NCBI GenBank assembly: GCA_938004115.1
Contig: CALKWS010000404.1
Location: 1 to 28,388, forward strand
Origin: an uncultured Ruaniaceae bacterium
GTDB lineage: Bacteria > Actinomycetota > Actinomycetes > Actinomycetales > Beutenbergiaceae
DNA length: 28,388 nt
Direction: 5' to 3'
The notes beneath the pieces are model-generated. The model was not told where the DNA came from. It saw only the letters and a program-made list of their open reading frames with translations, and ran no database searches. The position numbers and the translations under genes were made by a program. Each line of letters begins with the position of its first letter. The first letter of the stretch is position 1. This document shows positions 16,011-22,998 of this stretch, piece by piece.

Positions 16011-16033
16011 ACTGTAGTGGCTAGTCCCGGGAC
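16011..16033 (-). promoter_or_regulatory. dgt promoter region with a perfect 10-bp palindrome
   Basis: TACAGT at 16011-16016 (minus) is a TAnnnT -10 element 7 nt from GTG 16003. The palindrome GTCCCGGGAC (16024-16033) lies in the expected spacer. It could bind a regulator but is GC-rich and may be chance. Confidence 0.4.
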
Positions 16034-16060
16034 CGGAGCGGAAGGCCCTGTGGATGTGGT

Positions 16061-16093
16061 CGCGCCGCCCGAGGCCCAACCCCGGGCGGCGCG
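16061..16093 (-). terminator. Terminator hairpin of the ehu-type operon
   Basis: A perfect 11-bp GC stem (CGCGCCGCCCG 16061-16071 with 16083-16093) and an 11-nt loop, starting 6 nt after the ATPase stop on the minus strand. There is no T-tract. Confidence 0.75.
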
Positions 16094-16099
16094 GGTTCG

Positions 16100-16873
16100 C
16101 TACAGGATCGCCTGCAGGAACGTCTTGGTGCGCTCGTGGTCGGGGTTGGTGAAGATCTTGTCCGGATGTCCGGACTCGACCACCTTCCCGCCGTCGAACA
16201 TCATCACGCTGTGGGACACATCCCGGGCGAACTGCATCTCGTGGGTGACGATGAGCATCGAGATGTCGGTGTTCTCCGCCACCTCACGCAGCACCGCCAG
16301 CACGTCCCCGACCAGTTCGGGGTCCAGTGCCGAGGTCACCTCATCCAGCAGCAGGATCTCCGGGCTCATCGCCAGCGCCCGGGCGATGGCTACCCGCTGC
16401 TGCTGCCCGCCGGACAGTTGCAGCGGGTGATGCTCGGCGCGGTGCTTCAGGCCCACCTGGTCCAGCAGCCGGTACCCCTCCTCGCGGGCCTCGTCCTTGG
16501 ACTTGCCCAGAACGTGCACCGGTGCCTCGATCACGTTCTCGATCACCCGCATGTTCGGGAACAGGTTGAACTGCTGGAACACCATGCCGATGCGGCGGCG
16601 GATCTTGGAGACGTCCTTCGGCCTGCGCGCCACCCGGCGACCGTTGCGCTCCTCGTGCGTGAGCGGCTCCCCGTCGACGTAGATGTACCCGTCGGTGAGT
16701 TCCTCCAGGGTCATCAACAGCCGCAGGATCGTGGTCTTACCCGAACCGCTGGGGCCGATGAGGGTAACGCGCTCACCGCGGGCCACGTCGAAGTTCAGGC
16801 CGTCGAGCACCGTGGTGGGCCCGAACTTCTTCACCACGTCCTGGAAGCGGATGATCGGTTGGTTAGTAGGCAA
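16100..16873 (-). CDS. ehuA: ABC importer ATP-binding protein, ectoine/hydroxyectoine type
   Basis: 257 residues. Walker A GPSGSGKTT (40-48), Q-loop MVFQQFNLFP, signature LSGGQQQR (153-160), Walker B ILLLDE (173-178) and switch His211 in VTHEM are all intact, so it should energise the transporter. The start is TTG 16873, inside the end of ehuD, with GGAG 7 nt upstream; the 11-nt overlap indicates translational coupling. It is the last gene of ehuB-ehuC-ehuD-ehuA and is followed by a terminator. The ATPase alone would only say polar amino acid family; the Ehu name comes from the binding protein and gene order. Confidence 0.85.
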   Translation of the reverse strand: MPTNQPIIRFQDVVKKFGPTTVLDGLNFDVARGERVTLIGPSGSGKTTILRLLMTLEELTDGYIYVDGEPLTHEERNGRRVARRPKDVSKIRRRIGMVFQQFNLFPNMRVIENVIEAPVHVLGKSKDEAREEGYRLLDQVGLKHRAEHHPLQLSGGQQQRVAIARALAMSPEILLLDEVTSALDPELVGDVLAVLREVAENTDISMLIVTHEMQFARDVSHSVMMFDGGKVVESGHPDKIFTNPDHERTKTFLQAIL

Positions 16874-17504
16874 GGCGGTTCTCCAGTTTGCGCATGAGGA
16901 TGGCCGTGGGGTAGCTCGCGGCCAGGAAGATCAGGCCGGCGATGGTGAACGGTTCGACGTACCGGAAGGTGTTCCCGCCGATATTGCGGGCGACGCTGAC
17001 CATCTCGGGCGCGGCGATGAAGATCAGGAACGGAGTGTCCTTGAACATCGCGATCGCCCAGTTGCCCAGGGAGGGGATGGTGGCCCGCAGCGCCTGGGGC
17101 AGGATCACTGCCCGCCAAGTACGGGATGCGGGCAGGGACAGCGCCCGGGTTGCCTCCCACTGGCCCTTGGGGATCGAGTCGATACCGGCACGGTAGGACT
17201 CGGCCATATAGGTCGAGTAGTGGATGCCGATGATGATGATCCCGACCTGCAGTGCAGACAGCGTTGGCACCGCGTAGTACAGGAACAGCAACTGGACCGG
17301 CAGCGGCGTCATCCTGATGAAGTCCAGGACCCAGGCCAGCGCCTTGGCCGGCACCGGAGGCAGGCTGCGCAGGCCGATCGCCCAGATCAAGCCGAGCACG
17401 GCCGCGGTGATCGAGCCGACCACGGTGACCACCAGGGTGACGCGTAGGAACGCCTCGAGGAGTTGAGGCAGAACGTCGATGGCGAATTCCCAGTCCCAAC
17501 TCAT
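16863..17504 (-). CDS. ehuD: ABC importer permease, ectoine/hydroxyectoine type (second)
   Basis: 213 residues with about five hydrophobic helices. It has the HAAT-family motifs FIRMTPLPVQLLF (about 62-74) and the cytoplasmic EAA loop YMAESYRAGIDSIPKGQWEA (99-118) that docks on the ATPase. The ATG (17504) overlaps the ehuC stop by 4 nt and its own stop overlaps ehuA by 11 nt. It forms the channel together with the other permease. Polar amino acid transport is the alternative reading. Confidence 0.85.
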   Translation of the reverse strand: MSWDWEFAIDVLPQLLEAFLRVTLVVTVVGSITAAVLGLIWAIGLRSLPPVPAKALAWVLDFIRMTPLPVQLLFLYYAVPTLSALQVGIIIIGIHYSTYMAESYRAGIDSIPKGQWEATRALSLPASRTWRAVILPQALRATIPSLGNWAIAMFKDTPFLIFIAAPEMVSVARNIGGNTFRYVEPFTIAGLIFLAASYPTAILMRKLENRLAY

Positions 17505-18214
17505 GCGGTCCCACCTCCCGCCAGGGCTTTATCGGTCCGGGGAGTCTTGGTCTCCTTGAGCCCCAATCGGCGCTGGGCGCGAAGTTCCATCCAGCGCAGC
17601 AGGTAGGAGCATGCGAGGGAGATCACGAAGTAGATCACCAGACCCAGTCCGAACGCGGTGAAGGTATCCAACGTGCGCCGCAACTGCTCGGTGACGAACG
17701 TCAGGTCCTGCAGGAAGATGAACCCGGCTAGCGCCGAGCCCTTGATCAGCATGATCAGCAGGTTGTTGAACCCGGGCAGCATCAGGGCCCACGCCTGGGG
17801 CCAGATCACCCGGCGGATCTTCAGCGGCCAGGACATGGACAGCGCCGTCGTCGTCTCCCACTGACCCTTCGGTACGGCGTTCAGCGAGCCGCGAACCACC
17901 TCAGACCCGTAGGCCCCGTAGTTGAGTCCCAGGGCGACGATGCCGGTGGTGTAGGGGTCCCATTCGATGCCCCACATGGGGAAGACGAAGAACAGGAAGA
18001 ACATCTGCACGACCAGTGAGGTCCCCCGGAAGAACTCCACGATGATGCGCACGATGGTGCGTACCACCACGAACCTGCTGATCGCGGCCAGGCCTAGGAC
18101 GCATGCGATGACTACCGCCAAGGCGGCGCCGCCCAGGGACAGGATCAGGGTCGTGACCGTGCCTTCCCATAGTTGCGGCGCCGCCGAGACGAACGCGTCA
18201 ATGAAGTCGCGCAC
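17501..18214 (-). CDS. ehuC: ABC importer permease, ectoine/hydroxyectoine type (first)
   Basis: 237 residues from GTG 18214, preceded by GAGGAA about 9 nt upstream inside the ehuB end. It shows about five membrane helices, the FFRGTSLVVQ motif (61-70) and the EAA loop YGSEVVRGSLNAVPKGQWE (102-120), which is typical of the polar amino acid permease family. A charged, Lys/Arg-rich tail (about 210-237) is cytoplasmic. The GTG lies 3 nt after the ehuB stop, so ehuB and ehuC are closely coupled. Confidence 0.85.
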   Translation of the reverse strand: MRDFIDAFVSAAPQLWEGTVTTLILSLGGAALAVVIACVLGLAAISRFVVVRTIVRIIVEFFRGTSLVVQMFFLFFVFPMWGIEWDPYTTGIVALGLNYGAYGSEVVRGSLNAVPKGQWETTTALSMSWPLKIRRVIWPQAWALMLPGFNNLLIMLIKGSALAGFIFLQDLTFVTEQLRRTLDTFTAFGLGLVIYFVISLACSYLLRWMELRAQRRLGLKETKTPRTDKALAGGGTA

Positions 18215-18217
18215 CGA

Positions 18218-19147
18218 TCATTCCTCGACGGTGGGCAGGTCACCCTCGCAGAGCTGCTCGGTGGTGATGTCCCCCTGGGGACGCTCAGCCTCGGTGAAGC
18301 CGAAGGGGCCGAGCACCCGCTCGAACTCCGCCGGGTCGCCGATGATGTTCGCCGCGGCCTCGTTGTAGGCCTCCAGCAGGTCGGTGTCCGCATCGCGGAA
18401 TACCGTGGCACCTGCGCCCACCTGGACCACGCCGTCGATGACGGCCTCGAACGGCTCGGTCACCTCGACCGGGACATCCGGGTTGTTGTCCGCCATCGCG
18501 CGCAGTGAGATACCCGTCAGGGCGTAGACGTCCGCCCGGCCGGAGACCACGGCGTCCATCCCGTCCTGCGGGCTGTTCACCGTCATCAAGTCGATGCCCA
18601 GATCCTGGGCGTAGCCTTCCTCGATCGCCCCGTTCATGGCGGCGAACGTGACGCCGGCCTCCTGCACGTCCTGCATGTCATGCAGGTCATGGGGGTTGCC
18701 CTCGGGAACCATGAACGCGGTGGTGTACATGATCTCCGGGTCACTGAAGGAGGCCTGGGCGCAACGGTCCGGAAGGATCGACATACCCGCCGAGATCGCG
18801 TCGAAGCGGCCGGCGTTCAGACCGGGGATCAGCGCGTCCCAGTCCACCTCCTGCCCGTCGACCTCCTCGATGCCCATCTGGGAGAAGACCTCCCGGTGCA
18901 GCGCGATGGTGGCACCGGTCAGTTCGCCGTCCTCGGTGTAGCTGTACGGCTCCTCACCGGCGAAGCCCACCGTGATCGAGCCGGCTTCCTGCAGCTGCTC
19001 CAGGAGGCCTCCCTCACCACCGGCGGCCGCTTCTCCCCCGTTACCGTCACCGTTGCCATCGCCGTTGCCGCCGCAAGCGGCCAGAACGAGTGCCGCCGCG
19101 GCTGCGGTGGCCGTCAGCGCCATCGTGCGGCGCGAAGTGTTCTTCAT
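18218..19147 (-). CDS. ehuB: Ectoine/hydroxyectoine-type ABC transporter substrate-binding lipoprotein
   Basis: 309 residues. A signal peptide ends in the lipobox LAAC, with Cys25 to be lipidated, followed by a Gly/Asn/Asp spacer (26-46). The binding fold contains VGFAGEEPYSY, LIPGLNAGRFDAISAGM, PDRCAQASFSDPE and NPHDLHDM, which in this combination resemble EhuB of Sinorhizobium more than glutamate or histidine binding proteins. GAGGAG is 6 nt before ATG 19147. The likely ligand is ectoine or hydroxyectoine, imported as osmoprotectant or nutrient; another zwitterion remains possible. No ectoine catabolic genes are in the window. Confidence 0.8.
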   Translation of the reverse strand: MKNTSRRTMALTATAAAAALVLAACGGNGDGNGDGNGGEAAAGGEGGLLEQLQEAGSITVGFAGEEPYSYTEDGELTGATIALHREVFSQMGIEEVDGQEVDWDALIPGLNAGRFDAISAGMSILPDRCAQASFSDPEIMYTTAFMVPEGNPHDLHDMQDVQEAGVTFAAMNGAIEEGYAQDLGIDLMTVNSPQDGMDAVVSGRADVYALTGISLRAMADNNPDVPVEVTEPFEAVIDGVVQVGAGATVFRDADTDLLEAYNEAAANIIGDPAEFERVLGPFGFTEAERPQGDITTEQLCEGDLPTVEE

Positions 19148-19165
19148 CGTGCTCCTCTCGGTGTG

Positions 19166-19217
19166 GTGACACCGGACCGGACCCGTACAGACATGCGAGA
19201 CCGAGCCGGTGACACCG
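19166..19217. repeat. Two direct copies of GGTGACACCG in the ehuB leader
   Basis: Identical 10-mers occur at 19166-19175 and 19208-19217, 42 bp apart (about four helical turns). Each contains the dyad GGTG-A-CACC. The second overlaps an inverted repeat, TGACA (19210-19214) N6 TGTCA (19221-19225). All lie between the predicted ehuB start of transcription and its ATG, so they could be operator sites. Confidence 0.4.
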
Positions 19218-19237
19218 ACTTGTCAGAACCGCGGTCA

Positions 19238-19266
19238 ACCGTATGAGTCGCCTCAGACACGTTCAA
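19238..19266 (-). promoter_or_regulatory. Sigma-70-type promoter of the ehu operon
   Basis: On the minus strand TTGAAC (19261-19266) and TACGGT (19238-19243) are separated by exactly 17 bp, the best -35/-10 pair in the window. Transcription would start near 19231, giving a leader of about 84 nt that includes the GGTGACACCG repeats and the GAGGAG ribosome site. Confidence 0.65.
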
Positions 19267-19596
19267 CCACCTTGCTTGTGCTGCGTTGCGCCACTTTCCG
19301 TCGTAGACCTGGACTGCGATAACCCGCATGCTGCTGCCGCAGAACGCGGGAGCAGTCATCATCACTGATGTGCGAGGCATTGCAGCAATGTACCGCAAAA
19401 CCGTTACGTGGTTGAAACAAACTCGCCCGGCACTTGAGGCGGACTTTACCTTTCAGTATGAGTATCTCGGGTTCCCATTGCCGTGCCGTTTTCTAAGTCA
19501 ATACGGTTTGCGGAACGGAGCCCAGGCGGGCGTCGCACGCCGGTTCCCTGACCGTTCAGCCGCATCGGCGGCGACAGCGATCCGAGGATTGCACCT

Positions 19597-19687
19597 GGGC
19601 CACCCGGGGATTCGGTGACCGAACCACGCCCGGGGCCACCCGGGGCTTCGGTGACGACCTGCGCACGGGCTACCCGCTTTCGTCACG
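19597..19687. repeat. Tandem 23-bp repeat with a 36-bp period
   Basis: GGGCCACCCGGGG(A/C)TTCGGTGAC occurs at 19597-19619 and 19633-19655 with 22 of 23 positions identical. A decayed third copy, GGGCTACCCG then CTTTCGTCAC, is at 19668-19687. The first copy runs into the perfect palindrome TTCGGT-G-ACCGAA (19611-19623). It is not inside a supported gene. Confidence 0.55.
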
Positions 19688-19733
19688 AGCCGGGCCCGGA
19701 CTGCACCCACATCGTGACCCCCCGCAGCGGGCA

Positions 19734-19770
19734 GCCCCGCGTTCCGGTGAGGAACAGGGGGTAGCGGGGC
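19734..19770. terminator. Two-part hairpin upstream of the siderophore operon
   Basis: GCCCCGC (19734-19740) pairs with GCGGGGC (19764-19770), and inside it GTTCC (19741-19745) pairs with GGAAC (19751-19755), with an 8-nt bulge on one side. It ends 15 bp before the -10 element. It may stop read-through into the iron operon; a DNA-level role is also possible. Confidence 0.4.
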
Positions 19771-19785
19771 CATGTCCGAGGGTGC

Positions 19786-19809
19786 TCTAATTAGGTAATG
19801 CTTACCTCA
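19786..19809 (+). promoter_or_regulatory. Iron box (IdeR/DtxR type) and leaderless -10 of the siderophore operon
   Basis: TTAGGTAATGCTTACCTCA (19791-19809) matches the known IdeR/DtxR consensus TTAGGTTAGGCTAACCTAA at 14 of 19 positions and contains the perfect dyad AGGTAA-TGC-TTACCT (19793-19807). It covers the ATG at 19798. TCTAAT (19786-19791) lies 6 nt before that ATG, so transcription probably begins at the start codon. Iron-loaded IdeR bound here would block RNA polymerase. Confidence 0.75.
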
Positions 19810-20817
19810 CCTAATACCGCACGGGCGGTGCGGACCGGCGATGGAGCCATCAGCCGTGACGGGCGGCCCGCCTACCGTCCGTTCGCCGTGACCGTGACCC
19901 GGGTGCGGAGTATCGGCTCGAGTTTCCGGCGGGTGACGCTCACCGGTGAGGGCCTGGAGTGGTTCAGTACCCATGGGCAGGACCAGCGCGTCAAATTGCT
20001 GTTCCCCCTCGGCGACGGCCACCTGACCGACGTGGGAGCCCACGACCCGGACGTGATCCTGAACGGTACGTGGTACGAGCGGTGGCGCTCCGCGCCCGAA
20101 TCCCGGCGCAGTCCGCTTCGCACCTACACGGTCCGGGCCGTACGACCCGAGCACCGGGAGGTGGACGTGGACATGGTGATCCACGGTGACGCCGGACCCG
20201 CATCCCGCTGGGCCCGCCGCGCCGAGGCAGGTGACCGGCTGGTGCTCATCGGGCCCGACGCCCGTTCCACGAACTACGCTTCGGGCGCCGATTGGGCACC
20301 GGGCGACGCCGGCGAGGTGCTGCTGGCCGGGGACGAGACCGCCGCACCGGCGATCTGCTCGATCCTGGAGGACCTTCCGCCCCACCGCCGGGCCCGCGCG
20401 TTCATCGAAGTACCCACGGCCGGCGACGTCCTGGACGTCCACGCCGCGTCCACGGCCGAGATCTCCTGGCTGGTGCGCGGGGAGCGCGCCCACGGGGCCG
20501 AACTCATCCCGGCGGTGCGGTCGTGGATCGATGCCAACGCGGTGATGGTCAACGATGTGCGCGCGGTTGCCCGGCAGGCGTTGGACGAGGTCGATGTGGA
20601 CACCGAGTTGCTGTGGGACTCCCCCGTGCTGCAGGTCCAGCCGATCGACAGCTGCGGCCGCGGCGAGCGGTGCGGCTCGGACTTCTATGCCTGGTTCGCC
20701 GGCGAGGCCGGGGTCATTAAGACCCTGCGCCGGATGCTGGTGAAAGACGTGGGCGTGTGCCGCCGGCGCGTGGCGTTCATGGGTTACTGGCGCCTGGGCC
20801 GCAGCGAAGGCTCCTGA
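19798..20817 (+). CDS. Siderophore-interacting protein (FAD-dependent ferric-siderophore reductase family)
   Basis: 339 residues. The family reduces ferric siderophores in the cytoplasm using FAD and NAD(P)H, releasing iron. Visible are the flavin motif RTYT (108-111), HGDAGPASRW (129-138), the nucleotide-binding segment LLAGDETAAPAI (175-186) and the C-terminal GEAGVIKTLRRMLVKDVGVCRRRVAFMGYWRLG typical of the SIP domain, split here for reference to residues about 295-335. A Cys-bearing insert SCGRGERCGSD (about 275-288) precedes it. The start is fixed by the leaderless -10 and overlaps the iron box. It heads the uptake operon, 43 nt before the first permease. Confidence 0.93.
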   Translation: MLTSPNTARAVRTGDGAISRDGRPAYRPFAVTVTRVRSIGSSFRRVTLTGEGLEWFSTHGQDQRVKLLFPLGDGHLTDVGAHDPDVILNGTWYERWRSAPESRRSPLRTYTVRAVRPEHREVDVDMVIHGDAGPASRWARRAEAGDRLVLIGPDARSTNYASGADWAPGDAGEVLLAGDETAAPAICSILEDLPPHRRARAFIEVPTAGDVLDVHAASTAEISWLVRGERAHGAELIPAVRSWIDANAVMVNDVRAVARQALDEVDVDTELLWDSPVLQVQPIDSCGRGERCGSDFYAWFAGEAGVIKTLRRMLVKDVGVCRRRVAFMGYWRLGRSEGS

Positions 20818-20860
20818 AGGCCCGCACCCGCGCCGTCCATCCCCCCGATCGGAACCGCTG

Positions 20861-21916
20861 ATGACCCAGACCCTGCGCCCTGCGACCGCGCCGGCGCCTG
20901 CCCGGACGCTGCGGGCGAGGGTGCTGTGGCTGGGTATCGCCGCGGGCGTCCTGGCCCTGGTGATCGCGGCAAGTCTGGCCCTGGGCGCCCGCGATGTCCC
21001 GCTCGCCGTGGTGCTCGAGTCGCTCACCACGCCCGTGCCGGGGGACAACGATCACCAGGTGGTGCTGCAACAACGCCTTCCGCGCACCCTGGTGGGGCTG
21101 TTGGTCGGTGCCGCCCTGGGAGTCGCGGGGGCCTTGATGCAAGGGATCACCCGCAACCCCCTAGCCGACCCGGGACTGCTCGGGGTGAACGCCGGGGCCT
21201 CGCTGTTCGTGGTGCTGGCCATCTCCATCCTCGGGGTGACCGCCCCTGCCGGGTATATCTGGTTCGCCTTCGCCGGTGGCGCACTCGCCACGGTTGTGGT
21301 GTACGGCGTGGCAGCGCTCGGGCGGGGTGGTGCCACCCCGGTGAAACTCGCGCTGGCCGGCATGGCCATCACGGCCGGGGCCACGTCCCTGCTCACGCTG
21401 GTGCTGCTGACCAACACCACCGCTTTGAGCACCTACCGGTTCTGGGCGGTGGGTTCTCTCGCCGGGCGAGGTGCGGGAGGAACCGCGGACACCATCGCCG
21501 CCCTGGCGCCCTTCCTCCTCGTCGGCGGGCTCCTCGCCTTTGCGTGCACCCGCTGGCTGAACCTGCTGGCGATGGGCGATGAACTGGCCCGGGGCCTCGG
21601 GGTGAACGTGGCCCGGGCGAGGGGCCTGAGCATGCTGGCGGCGGTGCTGCTCGCAGGTTCGGCCACGGCGATCGCCGGACCGATCGCCTTCGTCGGGCTG
21701 GTGGTCCCGCATCTGATCCGGCCGCTGACCGGACCGGATTACCGCTGGATCCTTTCCTTTGCACTGGTGCTTGGGCCGGCCCTGCTCGTGGCCGCCGACG
21801 TCATCGGCCGCCTCATCGCCCAACCGGGGGAACTGGAGGCGGGGTTGGTCGTGGCGCTGCTGGGCGCACCGGTGATGATCGCGATCGTGCGGCGAGCCAA
21901 GGTGAGCGGGCTATGA
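20861..21916 (+). CDS. Iron-siderophore ABC importer permease, FecCD family (first)
   Basis: 351 residues, about nine to ten membrane helices. The family motifs GITRNPLADPGLLGVNAGAS (about 92-111) and GPIAFVGLVVPHLIRPLTG are present; the latter region contacts the ATPase. Length is normal. The stop overlaps the next start (ATGA, 21913-21916). Together with the following permease it forms the heterodimeric channel for a ferric siderophore. The siderophore type cannot be told. The ribosome site before ATG 20861 is weak, which is compatible with coupling to the gene before it. Confidence 0.94.
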   Translation: MTQTLRPATAPAPARTLRARVLWLGIAAGVLALVIAASLALGARDVPLAVVLESLTTPVPGDNDHQVVLQQRLPRTLVGLLVGAALGVAGALMQGITRNPLADPGLLGVNAGASLFVVLAISILGVTAPAGYIWFAFAGGALATVVVYGVAALGRGGATPVKLALAGMAITAGATSLLTLVLLTNTTALSTYRFWAVGSLAGRGAGGTADTIAALAPFLLVGGLLAFACTRWLNLLAMGDELARGLGVNVARARGLSMLAAVLLAGSATAIAGPIAFVGLVVPHLIRPLTGPDYRWILSFALVLGPALLVAADVIGRLIAQPGELEAGLVVALLGAPVMIAIVRRAKVSGL

Positions 21917-22998
21917 CCAGTACGCCCGCGCTCGCCCCATCGCACGGCACCCGCGCCGAGAGTGCCAATGCCGTCAGGCGGATAGTCGGCGAGTTGGCTC
22001 GGCGACGGCGACGGCGTACCTTCGCGGTGCTCTCCGTGCTCAGCGGGCTCGTCCTGGCCCTCGCATGGCTGACACTGTCCTGGGGCGGGAACGCTGCGGC
22101 CGTCCTGGATTACGCCGCCACCCTCACCGGGGGCGGCGAGGGCATCGGTGACTTCCGCATCGGAACGCTACGGTTGCCGCGGTTGCTCCTGGGTGCGCTG
22201 GTAGGGGCCTCGTTCGGGATCGCCGGCGCACTGTTCCAATCGGTCCTGGGCAACCCGCTGGCAAGTCCGGACGTGCTCGGCGTCAACGGCGGTGGCAGCT
22301 TCGCAGCAGCGTTCGCGATCATCGCCCTCGGGCTGACCGGACCCGTGGTGGGGTTGGCCGCGTTCCTGGGGGCGAGCGCGGTGGCGACGGCGATCTACTT
22401 GCTGGCGTGGCGAGGCGGGGTGGCCGGCTACCGGTTCGTGCTCATCGGGGTGGGGATCGCCTTCGCGATCAACGCCGGAATCGGCTACTTGCTCACCCGC
22501 AGCGCCGAGAACGACGTACGGTCGGCGCTGGTGTGGATGGTGGGCAGCATCGGCACACCCCGGTGGGAGCAGGTGGCGATCCTGGCCGCGATCGTCGGCG
22601 CCCTGCTCCCGCTGGTGGTCGCCGTCCGCCGGCGCCTACTCGTGCTGCAACTGGGCGACGACCTGGCCGGCGGACTGGGCGCACGGGTCGAGCCTGCCCG
22701 GTTGACGGTACTGACGGTGGCCGTCGCGCTGGCCGCCGGCGCCACCGCGTTCGCCGGGCCGGTGGCGTTCGTGGCGTTCGTCTCCGCCCCGATCGCGCGC
22801 CGCCTCCTACCCGGCGCCACGCCGGCGATCAGCGCCTCGGCGCTGGTCGGCGTGCTGGTGGTACTCGGCGCCGAGTTCGCAGGCCAGCACTTTCTTCCCG
22901 GCCTGGAGGTTCCGGTGGGAATCATCACCGGTGCGGTCGGCGCCCCCTACCTGCTGTGGCTGCTGGCCACCGGCGATGCACAGGAGCGATCAGCATGA
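21913..22998 (+). CDS. Iron-siderophore ABC importer permease, FecCD family (second)
   Basis: 361 residues with an Arg-rich cytoplasmic N-terminus (about 20-36) and about nine to ten helices. Motifs are SVLGNPLASPDVLGVNGGGS and AFAGPVAFVAFVSAPIARRL. The usual VPH in the last motif is replaced by SAP, which also occurs in FepG-like subunits. It overlaps both neighbours by ATGA (21913-21916 and 22995-22998), so the three genes are strictly coupled. Confidence 0.94.
   Translation: MTSTPALAPSHGTRAESANAVRRIVGELARRRRRRTFAVLSVLSGLVLALAWLTLSWGGNAAAVLDYAATLTGGGEGIGDFRIGTLRLPRLLLGALVGASFGIAGALFQSVLGNPLASPDVLGVNGGGSFAAAFAIIALGLTGPVVGLAAFLGASAVATAIYLLAWRGGVAGYRFVLIGVGIAFAINAGIGYLLTRSAENDVRSALVWMVGSIGTPRWEQVAILAAIVGALLPLVVAVRRRLLVLQLGDDLAGGLGARVEPARLTVLTVAVALAAGATAFAGPVAFVAFVSAPIARRLLPGATPAISASALVGVLVVLGAEFAGQHFLPGLEVPVGIITGAVGAPYLLWLLATGDAQERSA

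Larger units (their letters stand above)
19148..19797. other. 650-bp gene-free stretch between the ehu-type and siderophore operons
   Basis: It holds, left to right, the ehuB leader and promoter (to 19266), an AT-richer segment (about 19370-19510) with no convincing gene, a 23-bp repeat present two to three times (19597-19687), a hairpin (19734-19770), and the -10 and iron box of the next operon (19786-19809). Short open frames of up to 96 codons exist on both strands but have no ribosome site or recognisable domain. A weak plus-strand pair, TTGAGG then TATGAG with 17 bp between, lies in the AT-richer part. Confidence 0.6.

Noticed and set aside
13472..16024. An 850-codon open frame on the plus strand
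   Set aside because: It lies antisense to dnaG and dgt, both with intact catalytic motifs, and its sequence is His/Gly/Val-rich without any domain; it is an effect of high GC.
19400..19430. A third candidate FasR site around an ACAAAC half-site
   Set aside because: The expected GTTTGT partner at 9-bp spacing is absent.
19328..19618. A 96-codon frame in the gap between the transport operons
   Set aside because: No ribosome site, no domain, composition unlike a real protein, and it overlaps the repeat region.
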